From NCBI RefSeq assembly GCF_004331465.1, contig NZ_SJKB01000010.1, positions 310,001 through 374,000 of the forward strand: DNA of 64,000 nucleotides. The letters are read 5' to 3'. The stretch is from Kribbella pittospori (GTDB taxonomy: Bacteria; Actinomycetota; Actinomycetes; Propionibacteriales; Kribbellaceae). Numbering within the stretch: the first letter of the stretch is position 1; the number at the start of each line of letters is the position of its first letter. The position numbers and the translations under genes were made by a program. Positions 25,254 through 33,859 of this stretch are shown in pieces. Under the pieces are notes generated by a model. The model saw only the letters and a program-made list of their open reading frames with translations. It was not told the origin of the DNA and ran no database searches.

Positions 25254-25705
25254 ACCTGCTCAGCCTCATCGCCACCGTGGTGATGGCCAACCCGACAATC
25301 ACCATGAATCAGGACCAGCTGACCACGCAGCTCGGCCAGACCCTCACCGTGGAGTCGGTCGTCAGCGAGTCAGGCCCGGCCATCGCCCATCTCAACGTGG
25401 TCAGCCTCGACGGCGTGTACGTCGACCTGGAGGACTGGACGCAGGACGTCACCCAGCCGGTCCCGTCCGGCCGGGAAACCCAACTGGACTGGGAGTTCCA
25501 GGCCGTGAACCCCGGTCACTTCGCGGTGTACGTCGTACTGATCCCGCAGAGCGGAGCTCTCGTCGCAGGACCAGCGGTCCACGTCACCGTGTCGCCTCGC
25601 CAGACGCTCGACACCGGTGGTGCCCTGCCGGTCGCGATCGCCGTACCGGCACTACTCGGTGCCGTCGCGCTGATCGGGCGTCTCAGACGTGCAGCAAGGG
25701 CTTGA
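25250..25705 (+). CDS. hypothetical membrane-anchored protein of ABC locus
   Basis: A 151-residue protein. The N-terminus has a short hydrophobic stretch (LLSLIATVVMA), the middle is a beta-rich extracytoplasmic domain (QLGQTLTVESVVSESGPAIAHLNVVSLDG), and the C-terminus has one span (VAIAVPALLGAVALIG) before a basic tail. This suggests an external domain held at the membrane, perhaps an accessory to the ABC exporter, whose permease gene it overlaps by 4 bp (ATGA). Its last 23 bp overlap the convergent luciferase-like pseudogene. I do not recognise a family. Confidence 0.65.
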   Translation: MNLLSLIATVVMANPTITMNQDQLTTQLGQTLTVESVVSESGPAIAHLNVVSLDGVYVDLEDWTQDVTQPVPSGRETQLDWEFQAVNPGHFAVYVVLIPQSGALVAGPAVHVTVSPRQTLDTGGALPVAIAVPALLGAVALIGRLRRAARA

Positions 25706-26285
25706 CCTCCTTGCCGAGGAAGTGCACGAAGGCGTCGAGGTCCGGTTCGTCGCGGCACGGTTGGATGGAGACTGTGGTCACCCCTGCGTCGGCCAGTTGC
25801 AGGATGCGGTCGGCGATGGTGCGGGCGTTGCCGGCGGCACCTACCTCTGGCCCGCCTGGAATGTCCCAGTTGGCCGAGTCGGCCGGCTGCTGCAAGCGAT
25901 CGTGGACCGGCCGCCCCAATCAGCAGCGCCACGGGCTGGAGCGGTGGATAGGTCAACGCGACGTCGTCCAGTTGCACGTAGCGGCCGGACACCGTGACGC
26001 GGTTGCCGTCCAGCAACTGGCGTAGTGCTGTCGCGTACTCGCGCAACAAGGTGAGTGGCGCCTCGGCCCGCACTCCCGCCTGCTCCATCCATGGCTGTAC
26101 GCCGTGACCGATGCCGGCCACGAACCGGCCGGGAAAGAGCCGATCGATGGTCGCGATCTCCATGGCCGCCTGGGCGACAGAGCGCAACGGCACCGGCAGT
26201 ATGCCGATCCCGACCCGCACCCGCGAGGTGGCTTCCAACCACCATGCTCGACGCGGCCACCGACAGTCTCGACGCACGCGCCACT
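25683..26285 (-). pseudogene. luciferase-like (F420-type) monooxygenase, frameshifted and shortened
   Basis: One minus-strand frame reads a luciferase-like monooxygenase core (RVGIGILPVPLRSVAQAAME, FPGRFVAGIGHGVQPWMEQAG, LLIGAAGPRSLAAAGRL); near 25870 the match moves to another frame (VGAAGNARTIADRILQLADAGVTTVSI up to KEVKPLLHV). The part between is missing compared with the roughly 300-residue family, and the first 30 or so residues are also absent. The limits are approximate. The coding frame is broken, so no working enzyme is expected. It is divergent from a PPOX-type F420 gene. Confidence 0.7.
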
Positions 26286-26333
26286 GGATGCCAGTCTTGT
26301 CGACCACGGATCGACCTACATCAGGAGGCGAGA

Positions 26334-26732
26334 GTGGAGATCCCGGCCGGGTTCGAGGAACTGTTGTCATCGACAACAGTCGCGTTCGTTGGGACGATCG
26401 GCAAGCGGGGTGAGCCGCAGGTGACGCCGCTGTGGTTCCTCTGGGACGGCGAGCGCGTGCGGATCAGCCTGGTGGAGGGCCGGCAGAAGTTGCGTAACCT
26501 GCAACGCGACCCGCGGATCTCGGTCGTGATCGTGGACCCGGCGCGGCCGACCTACTACCTGGAACTGCGCGGCCGGGTCGACGAGTTGGTCCCCGACCCG
26601 GATCTCGCGCTGGAGCAGGCGATCGCCCGCAAGTACACCGGCGACTGGGAAGACGTCGAACCGCCGGGTACGACGCGGTACGCGGCGGCGATCATCGTCG
26701 AACGCACGACAAGCCAGCTCGGGAGCCCTTGA
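26334..26732 (+). CDS. PPOX-class F420-dependent oxidoreductase
   Basis: A small split-barrel flavin/F420-binding protein of 132 residues. Typical segments are STTVAFVGTIGKRGEPQVTP, LWFLWDGERVRISLVEG, KLRNLQRDPRISVVIVDP and the closing IARKYTGDWED. Such enzymes usually reduce small molecules with F420H2; many have unknown substrates. The GTG start at 26334 has AGGAGGCG upstream at normal spacing; the longer frame before it overlaps the pseudogene. Monocistronic. Confidence 0.85.
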   Translation: MEIPAGFEELLSSTTVAFVGTIGKRGEPQVTPLWFLWDGERVRISLVEGRQKLRNLQRDPRISVVIVDPARPTYYLELRGRVDELVPDPDLALEQAIARKYTGDWEDVEPPGTTRYAAAIIVERTTSQLGSP

Positions 26733-26772
26733 CTCGACGTCCCAGCGGGGCTGTAATCGATGTCTCCAGCCG

Positions 26773-26786
26773 TGTTGACGTAAACA
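26773..26786. promoter_or_regulatory. near-palindromic operator-like site
   Basis: TGTTGACGTAAACA is a 14-bp palindrome with one mismatched pair and a central ACGT/AC-GT core, about 38 bp before the GH43-like gene. It looks like a LacI-type operator and includes a possible -35 (TTGACG). The regulator is not identified. Confidence 0.4.
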
Positions 26787-26823
26787 TCCTTACTGCCCGT
26801 CCGCCCCGACGTAAGGACCCCGG

Positions 26824-28761
26824 ATGAGACTGATCAGACTCGCCGTCCTGACCGCAACGCTCACCCTGCTGGCCCCGGCCGCGATCGCCGCCCCGGCCCC
26901 ACCCGCACCCACGACCTACAACTCGTTCCGCCCCGGTGCCGAATGGCTCGACACCACAGGCCAAGTGATCCAGGCACATGGCGGCCAGGTGGTGCCGTCG
27001 ACCGACCAGCGCGGCCGGCGGATCTGGTATTGGTACGGCGAGGACCGCAGCAACGGGTACTTCAACTCACCCGGAGTCCACGTCTACGCGTCGTACGACT
27101 TGTACAACTGGAAGGACCAAGGACTCGCTCTCCGGGCGATGAGTTCACCGGACCAGTTCACCAACGACAAGTACTTCGCCAAGCTCTACAAGCACTACAC
27201 CGCCGCGCAGAAGGAGATCGTCTGGCGCGACCTGTCCACCAACAGCGTCCGTACCGACGGCTGGGTCAGCCCGTCGATCCTCGAGCGCCCGAAAGTGATC
27301 CACAACAAGGCGACCGGCAAGTGGATCATGTGGGTGCACTCCGACGGACCGTCGTCCCCGACCGGTACGTCGACGTACGCGCGGGCCGAGGCCGGGGTGG
27401 CAATCGCGGATTCGCCGACCGGGCCGTTCCGGTGGATCGACTCCTACCGGCTGAATCGTGTGCCGAGTGATTCGGTGCCGTGGTGTGGGACCGGGTCCGC
27501 CTTCGACCCGGCCGGCGGTATGGCGCGGGACATGAACCTGTTCGTCGACGACGACGGGACGGCGTACATCGTCTACTCCTCCGAGGAGAACCGGACGATG
27601 TACATCTCGAAGCTGAACAAGTCGTACACGTACCTGTCCGCGCCGCCCGGCAAGGCAGTGCAGGGGAAGGATTTCGTGCGGACGCTCGCGTGCAACCAGC
27701 GGGAGGCGCCGGCGATGTTCAAGTCCGAGGGCACCTATTACCTGATCACGTCCGGTGCCACGGGATGGGATCCGAACCCGGCGCGCTACGCCACCGCCAC
27801 GAGCGTTCTCGGCCAGTGGACGGACAAGGGCAGCCCGATCAGTGGGGCCGGCGCGGCGGACACCTACCGGTCGCAGAGTACGTCGGTGATTCCGGTCGAT
27901 CCGGCGCGGAACAAGTACGCGTTCATGGGCGACCGGTGGACTCCGGATGACCTGGCCAACGCGCCGTACATGTGGATGCCGATGAGCTTCGGGGAGGGCG
28001 GCAGTCTGTCGATCGGCCCCGACCAGGAGTGGACGCTGGGCGACCTGGCGCCGTACCAGCGCTGGACTGTCGAGACGGCGCTGCCGGATCACGTGTGGCT
28101 GAACGACACGAGCACCCTACCGGCCGCGGTCAGTGTGAAGACGGCAGCGGGCTCGCAGCAGGTCGCGGTCACCTGGGATGCGTCGACCGTCGCGCAGCCC
28201 GGACCGGCGAGCCTCCGCGGCACTCTGTCGGACGGGCGTACGTTCACCCGGTCCGTCATGGTCGTCCCGCACAACGTCCGGTACGCCGTCAACGCGGGCG
28301 GTGCTGTGACGCCGGACTGGCAGACGTTGATGCAGACCGCTGCTGGCGAGGGAGCGCTGCTGAATTCGGGCCCGGAGCAACCATTGGGAACCGATCCCGT
28401 CACTGGGACGACCTGGGGCTACACCGGGTCGAGCGCACCCGCGGGGAGTGGGGATCTCTACAGTACGTTGCGCTACGCCAAGGATCACGAGGCGCTCGTC
28501 TACACCTTCGGCGGCCTGCAGCCGGGGACGTACACGGTCCACGCCGGGTACTTCGATCCGTGGCCGTGGGCCAACCGCGCCGCCGAGGTGACGGTCAACG
28601 GCTCGCTCGTCGACCAGCAGCGCCTGTTCACGGGCACCGGTACGGCGGCGTCGTACGGCGGCATCGCGGTCGGTGCCGACGGCAACATCACCGTCTCCAT
28701 CGCGCCGACCCGCGCACCAGACATCCAAGTCAGCTGGCTGATGGTCTCCCGCGACAGCTGA
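26824..28761 (+). CDS. secreted GH43-like glycosidase with Ig-like and carbohydrate-binding domains
   Basis: An exported protein of 645 residues. A Sec signal covers residues 1-22. Residues about 35-420 form a five-bladed propeller of the GH43 exo-galactanase-like type (IQAHGGQVV, IWYWYGED, VYASYDLYNWKDQG, ERPKVIHNKATGKWIMWVH, EAPAMFKSEGTYYLITSG). An Ig-like domain follows (VWLNDTSTLPAAVSVKTAAG, about 425-485), then a malectin-like carbohydrate-binding domain to the end (LVYTFGGLQPGTYTVHAGYF). It probably trims galactan side chains outside the cell. ATG 26824 follows AAGGA. It stands alone between two pseudogene regions. Confidence 0.78.
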   Translation: MRLIRLAVLTATLTLLAPAAIAAPAPPAPTTYNSFRPGAEWLDTTGQVIQAHGGQVVPSTDQRGRRIWYWYGEDRSNGYFNSPGVHVYASYDLYNWKDQGLALRAMSSPDQFTNDKYFAKLYKHYTAAQKEIVWRDLSTNSVRTDGWVSPSILERPKVIHNKATGKWIMWVHSDGPSSPTGTSTYARAEAGVAIADSPTGPFRWIDSYRLNRVPSDSVPWCGTGSAFDPAGGMARDMNLFVDDDGTAYIVYSSEENRTMYISKLNKSYTYLSAPPGKAVQGKDFVRTLACNQREAPAMFKSEGTYYLITSGATGWDPNPARYATATSVLGQWTDKGSPISGAGAADTYRSQSTSVIPVDPARNKYAFMGDRWTPDDLANAPYMWMPMSFGEGGSLSIGPDQEWTLGDLAPYQRWTVETALPDHVWLNDTSTLPAAVSVKTAAGSQQVAVTWDASTVAQPGPASLRGTLSDGRTFTRSVMVVPHNVRYAVNAGGAVTPDWQTLMQTAAGEGALLNSGPEQPLGTDPVTGTTWGYTGSSAPAGSGDLYSTLRYAKDHEALVYTFGGLQPGTYTVHAGYFDPWPWANRAAEVTVNGSLVDQQRLFTGTGTAASYGGIAVGADGNITVSIAPTRAPDIQVSWLMVSRDS

Positions 28762-28763
28762 CC

Positions 28764-28910
28764 TATGCCCCCGGCGGACCGTCGGAAAAGGGCCCGCCGC
28801 GCAAGGTGTATTCCCTCAATGCTCAGGGTCTGGAATATCTCGACGAGTTCTGGAGGACGTGGAGCTTCCTCTCCGAACGGCTCGAACAGCTCCGCGAAGG
28901 AGGTCGCTAA
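28764..28910 (+). pseudogene. PadR-family regulator, C-terminal remnant
   Basis: The frame reads GPPRKVYSLNAQGLEYLDEF and RTWSFLSERLEQLREGGR, the end of a PadR-type winged-helix regulator (wing plus dimer helix). The DNA-recognition half is missing; the fragment begins directly behind the GH43-like stop. It is followed at once by ABC remnants, as in intact PadR-DrrA-DrrB loci. Confidence 0.65.
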
Positions 28911-29109
28911 ATCCGCCGGTCATCTTCCTCGACGAGCCGACCACCGGGCTCGACCCGCAGGCGCGGATCGAGGTGACGAGCGCCACATCATCGTCGACGG
29001 CACCCTCGCCGAACTCAAGCAACTGCTTCCGCCGGCCAAGGTCGAGTACGTCGAGAAGCAGCCGACCCTCGAGGACGTCTTCCTCACCCTGGTCGGCACG
29101 GACAAGTAG
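28911..29109 (+). pseudogene. DrrA-type ABC ATPase, two joined fragments
   Basis: The first piece has the Walker B and D-loop, PPVIFLDEPTTGLDPQARI, starting at about 28913. Near 28978 the match changes frame to the C-terminal piece IIVDGTLAELKQLLPPAK and PTLEDVFLTLVG, ending at 29109. Walker A and signature are absent. At least two deletions are needed to explain this; no function remains. Confidence 0.7.
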
Positions 29110-29117
29110 GGGACACC

Positions 29118-29417
29118 ATGGCCACGCATCTCTTCGGCGACACCGCCGTACTCACTGGGCGCTCGCTGCGGCACATCACCCGCAGCCCGGACACCATCAT
29201 CACCACCGCGCTCATGCCGATCGCGATGATGCTGCTGTTCGTCTACCTGTTCGGCGGCGCGAGTGCGTTCTCGTACCCGCTCATCTTCCTGCCGTTCCTC
29301 AGTTCGGCGTTCGTGCCTACCGAGACGATGCCAGGTCCGGTGCGCGCTCTCGCCGAGAATCAGCCGGCGACGTCCATCGTCAACACGATCCGCACACCCT
29401 CCCTGGTCGGTGTCTGA
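29118..29417 (+). pseudogene. DrrB-type ABC permease, internally deleted
   Basis: An open frame of 99 residues. It starts like a DrrB permease (GRSLRHITRSPDTIITTALM, MLLFVYLFGGAS) and then jumps to its late part (PLIFLPFLSSAFVPTETMPG, LAENQPATSIVNTIR). Full-length relatives have about 250 residues and six spans; only about two remain. The frame is open, but the middle is missing, so it is called a remnant. The following 29418-29509 holds nothing I can identify except the MMPL ribosome site. Confidence 0.65.
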
Positions 29418-29509
29418 GGCGTGTCAGCCGCATGTCAGGGCCGTCGGCGATCGTCGTTCGCAACAACCATGCGCCTGTGCATGCCACAAACTTCCCGAAA
29501 GGACCAAGC

Positions 29510-31645
29510 ATGTTCGCACGACTGGGGTCGCTGGTCGTTCGCCATCCGTGGCGGACGATCGGCGCCTGGGTGGTGATCATCGTCGCGGTGGTCGCGACGG
29601 CCCCGGCGCTGACCGCGACCACCGACCAATCCGATTTCCTCCCTTCGCACTACGAATCGATCCAGGCAGCCAAGCTGCAGGAGAAGGCCTTTCCGAACGC
29701 CGCCGCGCCCGCCGCGATCGTGGTGTTCGAACGAACCGACGGCGCGCCGCTGAGCGCGCCCGACGCGGCAGCGGTCGGGTCCATCGCCGATCAGCTGAAC
29801 CAGGCACACCTGAAGGATGTCACCGGAATCCAGGCGGTCCCACCGTCGGAGAATGGGCTCATCCAGATCGCCGCGGTACAGATGACCAAGGTCAGGAACC
29901 CCAGCGACACCAGGCAGAACGACGCGGTCAAGGCTCTGCGTACGGCGTTGCAGGACAAGCTGCACGGCACCGACCTGAAGGCCGGCGTCACCGGTTCGGC
30001 CGCGCAGACGCTCGACGCGCAGGAGTCGTCGACCAAGGGCCTGGCGATCATCGGGATCGCCACCGTGGCGTTGATTCTGGTGCTGCTGCTCCTGATCTTC
30101 CGCAGCCCGGTGATCGCGCTGTTGCCGATCGTGGTCATCGGCGCGATCTCGACGGTCGTCAACGGCCTGATCGCCACGGTGAGCAAGGCGTTCGATCTGA
30201 AGATCGACAGTTCGGTCAGCACGATCCTGCTGGTGGTGCTGTTCGGGGTCGGCACCGACTACATCCTGTTCCTGATGTTCCGCTACCGGGAACGGCTGCG
30301 AGTCGGGGAGGATCCGAAGACGGCAATGGTCAGCGCCGTCACCCGGGTCGGTGAAGCGATCACCTCCGCGGCCGGTGCGGTGATCATCGCCTTCATGGCC
30401 CTCACGCTGTCGACCTTGGGCTTGTTCCGCGCGCTCGGTCCGGCGCTGGCGATCGCTGTCGCGGTTGCACTGCTGGCGGGGCTCACTCTGGTGCCGGCCA
30501 TCGTTTCGCTGTTGGGCACCAAGGTGTTCTGGCCGTCGAAAGCGTGGCGTGTGGAGCCGAAGGGTGCCGTCTTCGCCGCACTGGGTCGCGGGCTCGGCCG
30601 CCGTCCGGCGGTGTTCGCGGCGGCGTCCGGTGGTCTGTTGATCGTGCTGGGTGTGTTCGCGATCGGGTTCAACCCGACGTTCGATCTCACCTCCGGCTCG
30701 ACCTCGAACGCCTCCGAATCCACGGTGTACAGCAAGGAACTGCTCAAGGGCATGCCGGCCGGCGTCACCCAGCCGTCGGATGTGCTGCTGCAGTCGCCGA
30801 ACCCACTGAACAAGACCCAGCTCGACACCTATCGCACCGAGCTGACCCGAGTGGACGGAGTCGGTGAGGTCTCGGAACCCGCGCTGTCGCAGGACAAAAC
30901 GGTCGCCCACTTCCAGGTCACGCTGAAGACCGCGCCCGAATCGGACCAGGCGATCGAGACTGTCCGGGGACCGCTGCGTACTGCGGTCCACGAGGCCGCA
31001 CCGCCCGGGACCACCGCGGTGGTCGGCGGTCTGACGTCGGTGTTCGTCGACTTCCAGGATGCGATGAACCACGACTACGCGGTCGTGTTCCCGGTGGCGG
31101 CGATCCTGATCATGATCGTGCTGGCGCTGCTGCTGCGTAGCCTGGTGGCGCCGTGGTACCTGATGGCATCGGTGTTCCTGGGCTTCGGGGCCACGCTGGG
31201 TGCGACCGTCATGGTGTTCCAGCACCTGCGCGGCGAGAGCGGGCTCATCTTCACCCTGCCGGTGATCATGTACCTCTTCGTGGTTGCCCTAGGCACCGAC
31301 TACAACATCCTGATGGTGGCGCGATTGCGGGAGGAGGCGCGGGAGGGTCGTAATCCTAGGGAAGCTGCCGCCTTGGCCCTGCACCACACCGGGCCGACCA
31401 TCGCCGCGGCGGGTGTCATCCTGGCGGGCACGTTCGCCTCGATGATGCTGGCGGGCAACTCGACACTGGCGCAGATGGGCTTCGCCATCTCGGTCGGTAT
31501 CGCGATCGCGGCGTTCGTGATGGCGATGTTCTTCACTCCGGCGCTGACCGCCCTGATCGGCCACCGCGCCTGGTGGCCGGGCCACGGTGACACCCAGCAG
31601 AAACCCCAGCAAACCGAGGACCGAGAGCCGGTCCGCATCAGCTGA
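29510..31645 (+). CDS. MMPL-family membrane transporter
   Basis: An RND-type transporter of the MMPL family, 711 residues. It has two similar halves, each with one leading span, a large external loop and a bundle of five spans (first half: IGIATVALILVLLLLIFRSP, GVGTDYILFLMFRYRERL; second half: AILIMIVLALLLRSLVAPW, ALGTDYNILMVARLREEA). The paired GTDY motifs carry the proton-relay aspartate and tyrosine. Such proteins export lipids or hydrophobic compounds by proton motive force. ATG 29510 follows GAAAGGA. It is a single gene ending at a strong terminator; the substrate is unknown. Confidence 0.9.
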   Translation: MFARLGSLVVRHPWRTIGAWVVIIVAVVATAPALTATTDQSDFLPSHYESIQAAKLQEKAFPNAAAPAAIVVFERTDGAPLSAPDAAAVGSIADQLNQAHLKDVTGIQAVPPSENGLIQIAAVQMTKVRNPSDTRQNDAVKALRTALQDKLHGTDLKAGVTGSAAQTLDAQESSTKGLAIIGIATVALILVLLLLIFRSPVIALLPIVVIGAISTVVNGLIATVSKAFDLKIDSSVSTILLVVLFGVGTDYILFLMFRYRERLRVGEDPKTAMVSAVTRVGEAITSAAGAVIIAFMALTLSTLGLFRALGPALAIAVAVALLAGLTLVPAIVSLLGTKVFWPSKAWRVEPKGAVFAALGRGLGRRPAVFAAASGGLLIVLGVFAIGFNPTFDLTSGSTSNASESTVYSKELLKGMPAGVTQPSDVLLQSPNPLNKTQLDTYRTELTRVDGVGEVSEPALSQDKTVAHFQVTLKTAPESDQAIETVRGPLRTAVHEAAPPGTTAVVGGLTSVFVDFQDAMNHDYAVVFPVAAILIMIVLALLLRSLVAPWYLMASVFLGFGATLGATVMVFQHLRGESGLIFTLPVIMYLFVVALGTDYNILMVARLREEAREGRNPREAAALALHHTGPTIAAAGVILAGTFASMMLAGNSTLAQMGFAISVGIAIAAFVMAMFFTPALTALIGHRAWWPGHGDTQQKPQQTEDREPVRIS

Positions 31646-31658
31646 TCCCTACGACCGA

Positions 31659-31689
31659 AGCCGGGCTGTCCGTTACGGGCAGCCCGGCT
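31659..31689. terminator. strong bidirectional terminator hairpin
   Basis: AGCCGGGCTGTCCG (31659-31672) pairs with CGGGCAGCCCGGCT (31676-31689): 14 pairs, one a T/G wobble in RNA, around a TTA loop. It lies between the convergent MMPL and LysE genes and serves both directions. Confidence 0.75.
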
Positions 31690-31716
31690 CCGGTATTTGA
31701 TGACGTCTGCCTGTGG

Positions 31717-32346
31717 TCACACGCGCTGGGCGGCGAGTCTGATGCCCAGGAGGACCATTACCGTGCCACTGGCGCGGCGGGTCCAGAGCTGCCAGCGGCG
31801 GCTGTCGCGGATCCGGCGTCCGAGGAGGTCGCCGGCGAAGGTGATGATCACGTTGAAACACAAGCCGATCGTGCAGAACACAACGCCGAGGACGAGGAAC
31901 TGCAGGATCACCAGACCGCGTGCGGGTTGGACGAACTGGGGCAGGAAAGCCATGAAGAACAGCGCGACCTTCGGATTGAGTACGCCGATCATCACCGCCT
32001 GCCGATAGTTCGTCGCCCACCCGGCGTCTGGAGACGCATCACCACGACCATGTGGTGCCGTTCGTCCGACGAGGGATCGGAGTCCGATCCCGATCAGGTA
32101 CGCCGCTCCGATCACCTTGACGACAACGAAAGCCACCGGGACCTGGGCAAGGACGGCGGACAGGCCGAACGCCGCCAGCAGGCAGTGCACCATCGTGCCG
32201 GTCTCCAGCCCCAAAGCCGTGGCCAAAGCCGCGGATCGGCCCGCCCCGACGCTCTTCGCAATCATCACCGCCTGCCCTGGTCCGGGGACAACGGTGATCA
32301 CCGCGACGGCCGCGACGTACGCCGCCAGGATCGAGAACTCAGGCAT
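31717..32346 (-). CDS. LysE/RhtB-family exporter
   Basis: An inner-membrane protein of 209 residues with about six spans. The family motif near the first span, VVPGPGQAVMIAKSVGAGRSAALATALGLETG, is clear, as is IGVLNPKVALFFMAFLPQFV in the middle. LysE/RhtB proteins export amino acids or related molecules. ATG 32346 gives the standard N-terminus; the open frame upstream adds no family sequence. It is divergent from the CO-dehydrogenase-like genes, with which it has no evident link. Confidence 0.9.
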   Translation of the reverse strand: MPEFSILAAYVAAVAVITVVPGPGQAVMIAKSVGAGRSAALATALGLETGTMVHCLLAAFGLSAVLAQVPVAFVVVKVIGAAYLIGIGLRSLVGRTAPHGRGDASPDAGWATNYRQAVMIGVLNPKVALFFMAFLPQFVQPARGLVILQFLVLGVVFCTIGLCFNVIITFAGDLLGRRIRDSRRWQLWTRRASGTVMVLLGIRLAAQRV

Positions 32347-32466
32347 GCCGCGATCCTGCCGCGACCCCTCGCGGCGCCGCCAACCTTTCAGCCACACTTG
32401 AATCCACAGGACCTTGACACTCGGCGCGACCCTCGCCCAAGCTGTGTGTTCCATAAACGGCACTGC

Positions 32467-32482
32467 GTTCAGTATTCTGAAC
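32467..32482. promoter_or_regulatory. palindromic operator before CoxM-like gene
   Basis: GTTCAG (32467-32472) and CTGAAC (32477-32482) form a perfect dyad with TATT between, 18 bp before the CoxM-like start. Size and shape fit an IclR-family site; the IclR gene at 34133 is the nearest candidate. Confidence 0.5.
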
Positions 32483-32499
32483 AACGGAGGTTTGCGGTC

Positions 32500-33363
32500 G
32501 TGAAACTGCCCGCGTTCGCGTACCAGCGAGCCGAGTCCCTCGAGGAGGCGACGGCGCTGCTGGCGAGCCACGGCGCGGACGCGCGGGTGCTAGCAGGCGG
32601 GCAGAGCCTGCTGCCGGTGATGGCCCTGCGCATGTCGCAGCCGGCTCTGCTCGTCGACATCACCAAAGCCGCTGACCTGAGCGGTCATGCCATCCAGAAC
32701 GGGCGGGCGGTGGTCTCGGCCGCGGTGACCGCCCGTACCGCCGAGCAGTCGGCCGGACATCCGCTGCTGACCGAGTGCCTCGCCAAGGTCGGCCACGTCG
32801 AGATCCGCACCCGAGGGACGGTCTGCGGCGCAGTTGCACACGCCGACCCAGCCGCTGAGATGCCCGCGTTGCTGCTGGCGCTGGACGGCGCCGTGCGAGT
32901 CGCGAGTGACACCCGCAGACGCAGGGTGGCCGCCGCCGACTTCTTCCTCGGCCCGTACCTGACCGCGCTCGAGGAGGGCGAGCTGGTCGCCGGCATCGAG
33001 CTGCCGGAGCCGGCCCCGACCGCACGGGCGTCCGTGCTCGAGATCGCCCGCCGCGATGGCGACTTCGCGCTGGTCGGCGTCATCACCGTGCTCGACGCCG
33101 GACCGGACGGGCGCTGTACTGACGCCCGCATCGCCCTGTTCGGAGTGGCCGGCACCGCCAAGCGGGCCACGGTCGCCGAACAGGTACTGGTCGGCGCGGA
33201 ACTGACCCCGCAGGTGCTGACCGAGGCCGCCGCCTACGCGTTCGACGGCTTCGACGTGGTCGGTGATCTGCACGGATCCGCGACGTACCGGCGCAAGGCC
33301 GGGGTTCGCCTCGTCGAGAAGTCACTGCGAGCAGCGCTGCCTCTGGAGGTAACCCATGCGTGA
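32500..33363 (+). CDS. FAD-binding subunit of xanthine-dehydrogenase/CO-dehydrogenase-like enzyme (CoxM-like)
   Basis: The medium, FAD-carrying subunit of a molybdenum hydroxylase, 287 residues. The FAD motifs are AGGQSLLPVMALRM (residues about 31-44) and the segment GHVEIRTRGTVCGAVAHADP (about 105-125), where one glycine of the usual T-x-G-G is replaced by cysteine-glycine. The C-terminal CO-dehydrogenase flavoprotein domain follows. GTG 32500 has ACGGAGG upstream. It overlaps the iron-sulfur subunit gene by 8 bp. The catalytic large subunit is deleted downstream, so the complex is probably non-functional unless another copy exists. Confidence 0.85.
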   Translation: MKLPAFAYQRAESLEEATALLASHGADARVLAGGQSLLPVMALRMSQPALLVDITKAADLSGHAIQNGRAVVSAAVTARTAEQSAGHPLLTECLAKVGHVEIRTRGTVCGAVAHADPAAEMPALLLALDGAVRVASDTRRRRVAAADFFLGPYLTALEEGELVAGIELPEPAPTARASVLEIARRDGDFALVGVITVLDAGPDGRCTDARIALFGVAGTAKRATVAEQVLVGAELTPQVLTEAAAYAFDGFDVVGDLHGSATYRRKAGVRLVEKSLRAALPLEVTHA

Positions 33364-33859
33364 CGCCAACGAGCCGGAACCCGTGTCGATGACGGTGAAC
33401 GGGCATCGGGAGACCGCGCGGGTCACGCCGCGCACCACGCTCGCCGACTGCCTCCGGCACGACCTGCGGCTGACCGGCACGCACCTCGGCTGCGAGCACG
33501 GTGTGTGCGGTGCCTGCACGGTGCTGCTCGACGGCGCGCCGGTGCGGAGTTGCCTGACGCTCGCGGTGCAGGCCGACGGCGCCGCCGTCGAGACGGTCGA
33601 GGGCCTCGCCGAACGCGACGGCAACAAGGCGGTGATGCATCCGCTGCAGGAGAAGTTCTGGCAGCACCAAGCGCTGCAGTGCGGGTTCTGTACGTCGGGA
33701 TTCCTGATGGCCGGCGTCGTCGCCGTCGAGGAGGAGCCGGCGATGTCGCGGGAGCGGATCCGGGAGCGGCTGTCCGGCAACATCTGCCGCTGCACCGGCT
33801 ACCAGCCGATCGTCGACGCGGTCGTGGAGTACTCCGAGGAGCGGAGCCGGCATGAGTGA
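33356..33859 (+). CDS. (2Fe-2S) subunit of molybdenum hydroxylase (CoxS-like)
   Basis: The small subunit with two 2Fe-2S clusters, 167 residues. The plant-ferredoxin-type cluster uses CEHGVCGACTVLLDG (about residues 45-59) plus the later C of the VRSC segment; the second cluster uses QCGFCTSGF and CRCTGY near residues 104-145. It passes electrons from the molybdenum site to FAD. ATG 33356 follows GGAGG. It overlaps both neighbours by 8 bp, the normal tight order medium-small-large, but the large subunit that should follow is only a remnant. Confidence 0.88.
   Translation: MRDANEPEPVSMTVNGHRETARVTPRTTLADCLRHDLRLTGTHLGCEHGVCGACTVLLDGAPVRSCLTLAVQADGAAVETVEGLAERDGNKAVMHPLQEKFWQHQALQCGFCTSGFLMAGVVAVEEEPAMSRERIRERLSGNICRCTGYQPIVDAVVEYSEERSRHE

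Noticed and set aside
29435..31225. Open frame of about 596 codons on the minus strand.
   Set aside because: Antisense to the MMPL gene and without recognisable motifs.
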